A stretch of 64,000 bases of DNA, taken from the NCBI GenBank assembly GCA_022266195.1, contig WHVY01000003.1, positions 5,270,001 through 5,334,000 of the forward strand, written 5' to 3'. Shown in pieces: positions 52,430-61,746 of this stretch (positions are counted from its first letter, which is position 1; each line of letters starts with the position of its first letter). The notes beneath the pieces were generated by a model. It ran no database searches, was not told where the DNA came from, and saw nothing but the letters and a program-made list of their open reading frames with translations. The stretch comes from Tetranychus cinnabarinus (lineage: Eukaryota > Arthropoda > Arachnida > Trombidiformes > Tetranychidae). The translations under genes were made by a program, and so were the position numbers.

Positions 52430-55400
52430 TTATGATTTTGATTCCGATCTCCAATCTCGATTTGACCTTGTTCGCCTTGGAGGAATATTAGGCTGATGAG
52501 ATAAAGATTCAGTTGATTTTCGCATCAGATGGAGATCAGCAAAAGCATTCGTTGTCATCGCTATATCAGGAGTAATATCACTTAACTGGTTAACTGATGA
52601 AACAAGATGCTAAAATAAAAAGAATACGATATATTAGGAGACATATAGAAATGGTGGAAAAAAATTGTACGAAATTTATTTACCTCTGAATTTAAACTGT
52701 AATTGCTTAAATATGATTCACTTAAAGGTGTGTAATAATCTGACGAGGTTTCATACGTAACATCTTGGGAATAACCATAGACATCCTTATCAGACCCTAA
52801 AACACATGAAGTACCTTCATAGATAAAATTTTGATTCGGTTGGAGTGGAGGAAGACTTGTCTTTTTTAGTTCGTTATAAGCTGTTGAGGCCATATTTCCT
52901 GAAGTTGTAGAGGAAGCTGAAGCATCAGAAGTTGAGTAAGATACATAAGAAGCAATGGAAGAATCAAGAACCTCAACAGCAGCATCAGGAAGACCAAATT
53001 CACGGACAACTCTCAATTGGATATAATTAATTATTGAACTTTTATTTGGTATAATACTCAAATTACGAGAGCTTGATAGGTAACGATCAAGCTCTTCAAC
53101 ACGTTGTTTCATCAACAGGAGAATTCTTTCTTCAATCACAGGTAATTGATTGAGACGTGAATAAATTTCTTGATAATTAGATGGATTAGAATAGGTTGCG
53201 AATTGATCCAAATTATTTGTGATAGAAATCGATGCAGCTTCAGTTTCTCCAGAAGCAGTCATATACAGAGCATCAGGGGCAGGAGTAGATGATGAAGAAT
53301 TGGACGTTTTTGGCAAAGGAGCACGCATATTGATTCCATTGGGATCGTTTATCCGAGCAAGTCGTGATTCAAGGTAGTTTCGAGCTTCTTCAACGTAAGG
53401 AGTGAAGTATCGGGGTCGTATGAAAGACCCTTGGCTTCTCTCGTGAATCCAACACGGAACACCACGAGGATGAGGAGCGATACTATCCTCTTCTAACATA
53501 TAAGGTGGCAGTGTACTTATAAGTCCTCTTTTGATTGCATTAGTCAAAGTTTCGCTATCCAAGGGCAATATATGACCAATACGAACGTAAGGCATCAATT
53601 CAGCGATTATATCTCGAAGTTCTTCATCATTAAGCTCTTTCTTCCGAAGACCATGGCGCAAACTGTGTCCAGTTTGACTTATCACATTTGGCTCTGAAAT
53701 TAAAATGTGAGATAAAAGAAAAAAAATTAATATTTTTTTTAGATTGTGAACAATTTTATTAATATATTGCAAACCTACCTCGTTCTTCCATTCTTTTAAT
53801 TAGCTTATCCTCGCCCCATTTGATCACAGCTTGTAGCACTTCTAGTTCACTAGCTTGTAAATAATCAGATGAAATGATTTCTTTTAAATGTTCAATTTCC
53901 AATTGACAAAGGACTGGAGAAGAAATTATTAAAGAAAATTCTTCACGAATAAAGCAAAGGGCTTGGCGTTTAACCCAATCAGACCCATGAGGCTGTTCAC
54001 TCCATTTCAGAATCGAAATTAAATTATAAACTGATAATGAATCAACAAGCAAATCTTCGCATGCTTGAATTAAAGAGTCTAGTTCTAAGAATCGACCAAT
54101 TTCATAAAGCTCCATTAACTCTTTGATATAAGATGCAGATGATTTCGATGTCAGATTAGATGAGTGGAGTCCTGAAATGTGAAAAAGAAAGTTCGCAATT
54201 AATAAATTCTTATAAATATAAAGTGATAGATTCATGAATCAGTGTTAAAGATAGACTTACGAGATGATTGTCCGAGATCATTGGATTGAGTACATTGACA
54301 AACACAACCAGGTAAAAGATTGGTTAAGTCAGTTGAATCCCGATAAATACAATTCAGAAGAATGCGAGCGAATCGTCGAGGGATAATTGATTCATCGATA
54401 ACGATTCGAATTTTTTGGTTGGCTAGATTGATTGAAGTAGCACCAGCTTCGGTAAGTGCATCTGTGAAGCGCTTTTGATGTCGGGATATCACATTTCGGA
54501 AAAAAGTTGATCTAGAAGCAAGTATAGCACAGTGACATGAAAATTCTGTTTGTTCAGAGCAATTTTTACACTTTTTCACTGTTCCAAAGTTAGCATATCC
54601 ATAAAGGTGATTATTATTATTACCAGTTGAACTAGAGGAAGTAAAGGACGAACCTAGAGTATTCGAGGAACCAACTTCGTTGGCAATTGAAGTTGATTGA
54701 ATATTAGGAGAAGAAAACACTAATATAGCATCAGAATAAAGACCTGTTTCAAGAAGATGTTTCAGATCATGTTCTAAGCTATTGGGAGCTTGATCACTTA
54801 ATTTGACCAGAATGGAATCATAAGTCGAAATTGGCAGAGAGTTCGTAGATGAATATGAAGTGTAAAATTCACCGGAGTAAAGATATCTCAACAGATCCAT
54901 AAAAAAGTCAGGTCGAAGTCCTGGGACATCCAAATTAACTGGAATTTGAGTACCAAAGTCATTTATTTTACCCATTAATTCTCTAAAAAGTGGACAGCGA
55001 ACGCAAACGATGGCTTTATGTACAGGAAATGTATGACCTTTGAATAATAAATAAGCATCAGCAACATAATTACAATCAAACAGATCAGTTAAATCTTGAG
55101 CAACTGTCGAGGCTGAAGGACGTGCAAGTTCAGCTTGAATGTGCAAATCTTTGAGTAGATTAGTGATTTCATATCCATGAACAAGTTGAGCAATATCTCT
55201 ATTACTCCATGTTGAGATGAAAGCTTTAATCACTTGAGCGTGATCGAAGCTTTTAGATGTTCTCCTAGCCTTGCATCCTAATTTTTTTCGCAATGTAGCA
55301 AATGTGGTCAGATTTCTCCTTTTCTTCACCACAATGCTTCCACAATCATTGGAAAGTCTAGAATCGGAGCAGGAAATTGCAGAGCCCATGATAGATGAAG

Positions 55401-55746
55401 ATGAAGATGAAGACGCACAAGATGCTGAATTAGAAATAACCAAGGCATTAGACGGAACCGAAGCAGATTGAGGTAAATGACTTGAGTGATGTTCAGAATG
55501 TTTATGATGATGATGAGAATGATGTCTATGATGATTTCCTCTCTCTAATGTATTACAAATATCTCTATTTTCTCTGTGAAGAGTATTGAAACAACTGCTA
55601 CCAGAGTTGTTGACATTTGAAACAGGGTTGGCTTGGTGAGCCAAAGGTGAAGAAGATGGTGAATCCCCATGAATTCGTGTGTAACGGTAAGTAGGTTGAT
55701 TCGTATTAGAAGAATTTGGAATTAGGTTGGAGCCGGAATTACCCAT
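52430..55746 (-). CDS. BTBD7: BTB/POZ domain-containing protein 7
   Basis: Cytoplasmic/nuclear BTB protein; the vertebrate gene drives epithelial branching and cell-motility changes by altering E-cadherin and Snail2 (family knowledge). Four exons, 54261-55746, 53779-54171, 52684-53693 and 52430-52609, with introns of 89, 85 and 74 bp, encode 1022 residues. The protein has an N-myristoylation-type start (MGNSGS) and a His/Ser-rich spacer with HHRHHSHHHHKHSEHH. A basic block (VKKRRNLTTFATLRKKLG) precedes the first BTB (NYVADAYLLFKGHTFPVHKA). The second, interrupted BTB includes CHCAILASRSTFFRNVISR and IVIDESIIPRRFARILLNCI. A BACK-type region follows (ELYEIGRFLELDSLIQACED, SDYLQASELEVLQAVIKWGE), then MPYVRIGHILPLDSETL and RPRYFTPYVEEA. 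The C-terminus is much shorter than vertebrate BTBD7 and lacks its long Pro-rich tail. Confidence 0.93.
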
Positions 55747-56370
55747 ACTGTAAAAGCAGAGATGAAATAAAAGGATGTAACTATTAGAAAATATTACCAG
55801 GTATATGTAATACGTCTCAATAATACAGCAAAGAAACAGGACTACAGTGATTATAGGAATAATGCGTAAGGATAAATGGCATGAGGAACGTCTACCAGAA
55901 ATTATCTGAGTCCAGAGGATTGCATTTTATCCAAAAGCAGTTAGTAGTACTTACCTCAAATTAATCAGTTAATCCTTGATCTGAAGGTAAACGATTACAT
56001 GATATTGTCTCATATGACCAGAAACTTCATATTTTTCATTTGCGATTATTATTTAACCAAAGCTTCACCAATTAAACTTGTTACTTTTGTCAGTTTAACA
56101 ACATCTTGAGTTAGTATTATTTGAATAATTGCATCTTTTGAAACATAAACATCATCGTTCAAATTTTATTGTGTACGTTTTTACAGAGAAGGATGACCCA
56201 CAACAGTCAAATTATGCTTTGAGATGCATCATTTTGTATCAATACATGTAACAGAAGGGGGAACTTCGGGGGGAGCTAGGGAAGTATAGGACGGGACCAT
56301 TTCAATATTACAGACAATAAAGGTGATTCTGTAATTGTATCTTTTGGGTTGTAAATTGTTTACATGTTAA
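55747..56370. other. BTBD7 5' flank
   Basis: Probable 5' UTR and promoter of BTBD7. It has an unusually G-rich patch near 56258-56290 (AGAAGGGGGAACTTCGGGGG) in otherwise AT-rich DNA. No coding evidence. Confidence 0.4.
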
Positions 56371-56695
56371 GTTTGCATTTGAAAAACTGTTGAGAATCAC
56401 AGAGGAGCTGTCAATTCTGAAATCCTATTTGAAAATAACATAAACTAATTAGGAATGTTTAGCATAGTCTAGAGTCAAATTGAATGTTACAGGACGAAAA
56501 TGGTTTCAGAACATCGCCAATAAGAAATGCAAAAAATAACTAAAAATAGCATGCAAAGGAAAATCATGCAAAAGTACAAACTAAATTGGCCAAAAATAAG
56601 ATTATAATATTATAAATTGAGACACTGGATTGAAAATTAATGATTGAAGAATCACTTCCATAGCTTGGTATTGAGATGAATAGTCAGGTGGATAG
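56371..56695 (-). pseudogene. 3' fragment of a second lachesin-like gene copy
   Basis: Matches the last coding bases and 3' flank of the intact Ig gene (42660-42960) at clearly reduced identity: TTGGTATTGAGATGAA, then CAGGTGGATAG against CGGGTGGACAG. A one-base loss (CATAGCTTGG against CATAAGCTTGG) breaks the frame of the C-terminal tail. Homology stops at 56695. The middle of the gene (equivalent to about 42961-43446, Ig3 and part of Ig2) is absent, and the 5' half resumes at about 58534, beyond CDK20. Confidence 0.85.
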
Positions 56696-57216
56696 CTTTG
56701 CATAATTAAGAGGCTAGAGCAATTTATGATAAGTTTTTGACTATCAATGAATCTACCAAAGTAAATGTCGATGTTAATACCAAGATTTGTGCTGAAAAAA
56801 ATTGAAAATACCAGCTAAATAGCTTTTTGACAGGCCTCAAACTCAGGTAAGTAACTTGCCCCAACATTGCATTCAATGTAAATTAACTTTTTATTTTTCT
56901 CATCTGATATTTACTCTATTATTAATCTAAACTCCATTTTACCCAATTAATTTAAATGCACAAGTTTAGACATTCTAAAATTAGTAAGAAACTTAACATT
57001 CATCCTTAAGATCAATAAACTCTTAATTCAAGAATAAAAAAGCCACAAATATTTAAACAGTTTAGAGTTATTTAGGTTATTATCAAAGAAGATGTTTATT
57101 CATTTGTTTCAACTGATCAACAAATAAAATGAAAACGAAGTATCCATTGACTACCAAAATTTTGTTTATCATTTCGTTATCCGGATTTATTTTTTTCAGT
57201 GATAAACAAATTGTGA

Positions 57217-58366
57217 ATGGATAAATACAAAATTATTGGCAATGTGAGTGCTGGAGCACATGGAATTGTCCTCAAAGCAATTCGATCACCTAACTATGTG
57301 ACTGATTTGAGGTCAACCGAGGATCGCGATGAGAAACTATTTGCTATCAAAATAATTTTTATAAGGAAAAAATCTTTGTCCATTTCAGTTATTCGGGAAA
57401 TCAAATCATTACAATTGTTGAACAAACATATGAATGTAAGTTGCATTGAAATTTTATAGATAGCTGTCAATACTAACATAACCCGTAAATTTTTAACGAT
57501 AGATCACTCCATTATTGGATGTTTTTGTACAAGGTTCGTCTGTTAATATGGTATTTCCTTTATATCCAGTTAACTTGACTACTTTCATTTATGAATACAA
57601 TTTAACCAATATCCAAAGATCAATCTATACTTATATGATTCTCGATGGTCTAGCTTATTGTCACTCTAATTCAATAATTCATCGTGATTTAAAACCAAGT
57701 AATCTTCTCATCGATTGGCAAGGAATCCTCAAATTGGCTGATTTCGGTCAAGCCAGACTTTTACCAGGACAAACATTGAATCAAAATCAGTCGACGACTC
57801 CAAACAAATATGATCCTAAACTGAGATCTTCAATAGATGTATCGCCACAATCAAATGGTTTATTGTCTCATCAAGTTTGTACTCGTTGGTATCGACCGCC
57901 CGAGTTGCTGTACGGATCAAATGATTATGACTGGTCTATTGACTTATGGTCTGTTGGTTGTGTTGTTGCTGAAATGAACCAAAAATGGCCGTTATTTAAA
58001 GGTGAATCCGATATTGAACAACTCTGTGTTGTAGTCAAATCTTTGGGTCAGCCATCAACTGAATGGGCAGTCAAAATGCCCGATTACAACAAAGTAATCA
58101 TTGTATTTGACGAGAACGATACTTCACAGAGTTGGCATGAGAAATTATATCAATCATGCCAAGATCCACTAGCTGTTGATTTTGTCCGTCAATTGATTAA
58201 ATATGAATCAAGACCTTCTGCTGATCAAATGAAAGAGCATTCATATGTATCAACTGCAGTGATGATGATCAATGAGCGAGGATCATTTGATGAAAGGTTT
58301 CTAGTGAATCCAAAATCAATTCGGCAACTTGTAGGTCCGCCCAATCCAGATGATCAAAAGATTTAA
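57217..58366 (+). CDS. CDK20: Cyclin-dependent kinase 20 (cell cycle-related kinase)
   Basis: CMGC Ser/Thr kinase; CDK20/CCRK activates CDK2-type kinases or the ciliary kinases ICK/MAK and restrains ciliogenesis (family knowledge). Exons 57217-57435 and 57503-58366, with a 67-bp intron, encode 360 residues (human 346). Kinase motifs: glycine loop NVSAGAHGIVLKA, with Ser in place of the first loop glycine; VAIK-type lysine in LFAIKIIF; helix-C glutamate in VIREIKSL; catalytic loop IIHRDLKPSNLL; DFG in LADFGQARLL (Gln where Leu is usual); T-loop VCTRWYRPPELLYG with PPE replacing APE; DLWSVGCVVAEM; SDIEQLCVVVKSLG and MPDYNKV, which are CDK20 signatures. The tail FLVNPKSIRQLV matches the family C-terminus. 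A ~35-residue insert separates DFG and the T-loop. All catalytic residues are present. The gene lies inside a broken lachesin copy. Confidence 0.93.
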
Positions 58367-58533
58367 GTATCAACTTAAAACGATTCAATTGTTTGATAAT
58401 AAATAATCAATTGAGAGTGTAATGACTGGATGCCAACATAACTCTGTCTAGCAAAACATAAGTTTCGCAAATGATGTTACACAAAACACGCTACAAAATC
58501 CATTAACTTCTGTTACCACTATGGCATTATGAA

Positions 58534-59005
58534 ATCCTTGGTTTAGGCTGACGGTCAGCCGTGACACAGAGTTTAGTTTGACAACAGGTGTACCAACATG
58601 TCGATTACTACCATCACTGATGACAGAATGAATAATATATTCGGATGAGATAAACTAACATCTAACAAGTGTAAGTGATGCGAACAGACGATGAATATTT
58701 TGATCATGTATTTGCTGTTATCTACTTCTCTAACATCTGATCTTATTCAACACTAATTCCGATACAATTATCTGGAAACTGTAGGTAGATCTAGATGATA
58801 AGATTGAAGGAAGGTTATCCAATTTAATCCATTGAACAGCATAGCCGCTAGTAAAAACTGTGTCACAAATAAGTTCAACTGTTTCACCTAAATCGACAAT
58901 TTTTTCTTTACTAATAAATGATATTGTTGGCTCTTGTTGGCACAAAATTGTAGATAACCAGAGATGAAAAGTGACAGTTAGTAACCAAACGAAGCAAATC
59001 TTCAT
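58534..59005 (-). pseudogene. 5' half of the second lachesin-like gene copy, broken
   Basis: 58795-59005 is almost identical to the signal-peptide and Ig1 start of the intact gene, including its ATG at 59003-59005. 58534-58794 matches 43447-43740 at much lower identity, with indels that shift the frame soon after residue ~72. The remaining open part is 91 codons and ends in unrelated residues. Ig2 and Ig3 are lost. Together with 56371-56695 this is one disrupted gene with CDK20 between the halves. Confidence 0.9.
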
Positions 59006-60735
59006 AATGAAATTAACTACAACATAGATCTTGGAACAAGAAGAAAATTAAACTTAAAAAACACACTCAGAATTTTAAGGTATTTTAACCATTGGATTAA
59101 ATTTAAAGCACTTTAACATAAATGATTGAAATTGGCGATTAAACTTTGGAAAGTAATTTTCGTTTGGCAATAAAATCAAATTTACAATATAAATCTATTG
59201 ACAGCTGCTGGGTGTTGGTTTGTTTGTGAGCTAAAAATCACAAATGGGATTGAATCTTGGAATGGATACGTATCTATTAAATGAAAATGTGGTAAGGCAT
59301 AAGAAGTCCTCGTCGGCTCACTTCTCTTCTCATTAGCCACAGCTAGTTTCGGCTTAAGCCGAGTGGCTAATTAAAAAAACTTAATATTTAAGAGTTAAAT
59401 TTAACAATTAACTTTGTTATACAGCCCAGTCAGTTATATTAAAATCATCTGGTAATTATGAATCATTTTTTACAACTCAGAGATCATTTCCGAATCAGTA
59501 ATGCATTGTAAACATGAAATGGCATCATTTCATCATTAAATTCAGGAAAACTGAAATTAAGACGAGACTTACGTTTGTTAAGCTTGTGGAATTGCTATTA
59601 TCTTTAAATTAAGTGAATAACAAAGTTAATTGTTAAATTTAACTCTTAAATGTTACACTGTAACTACAGTAACAGTTACATCAATGAAAACCGGTTAAAG
59701 TATTTTCCGTCTTGGGTATCAATGTCCTAAATCCAGTAAAGCAAACAAGAAATAAACAAAATAAAGTTCGACTTTATTGGTACTCGTTGAGAACGACTCT
59801 CAAAAAAATCTCTGACTTTTAACTTAACCCTAACTACTTTTGTAGTTTAATGCTAGTCAAATTCAATATGTTTTGACGCTAGGAAAAAGCACTAAAGTTG
59901 CTGGCAAAGAGACCTTAACGTTAAAGCTGATAAAAGGTTGAAGTTCAATATCTTTATCATTTCACCAAAGAATGCATTCAGCTTTTGAATATCAATTTAA
60001 TTTAGACTATTATGAAATTTAATTTATCCAATTTAGACAGTTTATCCGATCGCTCAAAATAAAAAGTAAATAAATAATCACTTGGAATGGCTTTCCGTTT
60101 AAATCAAAATTGTGTTAATTCATTTACATTGTAGTTAAATCTTCATAAAGTTAGATGGTTCTATCCGAGATGTTAGAGGAGTTTTTGGTGAATAAGAATC
60201 AGAACCCAACAGATGCCTAAGTAATGGTTGGAATTGTTACGAGGCCATCTTCATGAAGTAATGAGTCGTCAATCTAGCAACACGAGGATCTCATAAAATC
60301 TAGGAAAATTGCAGAAACGTTGGAATCAATCTTTACTTTTCGAGACCAATCATTGTTTAAACGTACAACAATGAATATGTACTTAAAATGCGAATCGTGG
60401 TAAATAATTGAACGATTTTGATTGATTTTAATCGATAAACCAAACCAAAAACAAGGCAACCCTAAATGATTGTGATTTGTCTTTGATTTATTGCCTCTTC
60501 AAAGCAATTTTAATTGAAATGACCGTGGATCTAATTTTGAATGTTATTTGTTTTCACTATTAACCAGATATCATTGCAATATACCAAACTAGGAAACCAG
60601 AAAAGGGAAACCAGAAAGTGAAAGATACTTGTTCAAAAGAGAGATTTTGGTCAATTCTTTCGTGACTTTGAAATGCTCAGTTCATTCGAAGCTTAATTTA
60701 ACTGCTCAGATTCATTTTATTCACTTTTCTTTTTC
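59006..60735. repeat. Upstream flank of the broken lachesin copy
   Basis: Second copy of 43940-45536, nearly identical, in the same orientation. It differs by a 363-bp insertion (59290-59652) and by having only one of the ~220-bp tandem units. It contains no functional gene of its own. Confidence 0.85.
59290..59652. mobile_element. 363-bp insertion with 34-bp perfect inverted repeat
   Basis: Absent from the paralogous site (44224), where GAAAATGTTACACTG is continuous. Here AATG is duplicated on both sides (59286-59289 and 59649-59652). Inside, 59387-59420 (TTTAAGAGTTAAATTTAACA...) and 59617-59650 are exact reverse complements over 34 bp, bounding a 264-bp MITE-like core. The extra 59290-59386 contains a hairpin with arms TTAGCCAC and GTGGCTAA (59333-59340, 59363-59370) around the palindrome TCGGCTTAAGCCGA. 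This may be a composite or nested insertion. No coding capacity. Confidence 0.75.
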
Positions 60736-60739
60736 TCCT

Positions 60740-60960
60740 ATTTGAAATATTGCTCCAACGAACAGCATAACCTCTGGATTAAACATTGTCAACAATGAAT
60801 TTGAATGGTTTACCTAAATAAACTATTTATTGATTACTCAAACCTAAAAAGTTACGCATGAGATTGAGTCTTGGAGTCGATATTTATCTATTAAATGAAA
60901 ATTTTAAAGTATTAAAAAACCGGTAAAAGTAATTTCCGTCTCGGATATCAATATCCAGTA
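60740..60960 (-). pseudogene. Third, older lachesin-like relic
   Basis: 60755-60820 aligns with the Ig1 start of the intact gene (43760-43835): GAACAGCATAACC against GAACAGCATAGCC, and GTTTACCTAAATAAAC against GTTTCACCTAAATCGAC. 60860-60958 aligns with the 5' flank (GAGATTGAGTCTTGGAGTCG, then TCTATTAAATGAAAAT and AACCGGTAAAAGTAATTTCC). Identity is far lower than between the first two copies, and no frame remains open. It shows that at least three copies of this locus once existed in tandem. Confidence 0.7.
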
Positions 60961-61712
60961 CATGTAAGGTGAAAGATAAATAAACTTTCATGGGTAAAAA
61001 TATCTCTGTTTACCACTAAAATTTTGGCTTTTAACCGATTCACTCGATTTAAATGTCTCCCTATAACTCGGTCTTTTCTTCTTTCTTTGAGTTTCTCTTT
61101 TCCTAACGAGTTTGCTCTCTTACTTTCTTCTCTCTCTCTCTTTTCATCCTCCATCTTGTATAAAAATCTGTCCTGAATTTTGTTCTAAACACCATCTAAA
61201 GCTTCTGACCAGAAATTTTGAATAAGATATTTTTGTTTGTTATAAGTTCATTGTGTTACTATGTGGTTACAATTTTTGACAACCATCATTACATCAACAA
61301 AACTTGACTAATCTCCATTTTGTTTTCTTTTCTAAATCTCTACTTGTGTATATTTCTTCTTAATAACTCTTCATCACCTCTGTTATAAAAGTCGAATCTC
61401 GAATTGATCTCAATGAAAAGTGAATGACAAATTTAGAAACCAAATCTACTATCAAATCATCTTTAAAATCACCACTCACAGTGTAATTGACAATCTGTAT
61501 GTCATCTAGAATTTTTTACCTGCATCTTTTTATCAATTCTGACATCATTAATAAATGCTTGGACTTGCTATTGTGATATTAATTATCTAAAAGAACTCGA
61601 TTCTATAGCATCTTCTTATCTATTCTCCTATGCTGATATATTGCTAACCTGTTAGAAACGTGATAAAAAAGCTAAGTGTTCTTTTCATTTTCTCTTCCTC
61701 TGCCGTTTCCAG
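60961..61712. other. Upstream region of the terminal plus-strand gene
   Basis: Pyrimidine-rich, ending in a strong polypyrimidine tract and acceptor (TCTCTTCCTCTGCCGTTTCC then AG at 61711-61712). That acceptor implies at least one upstream exon, probably 5' UTR, although I cannot place it. No conserved coding segment is seen between the lachesin relic and this acceptor. Confidence 0.45.
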
Positions 61713-61746
61713 TTGTGATTTAAAAGTTTTTGAAATCAGCACACCA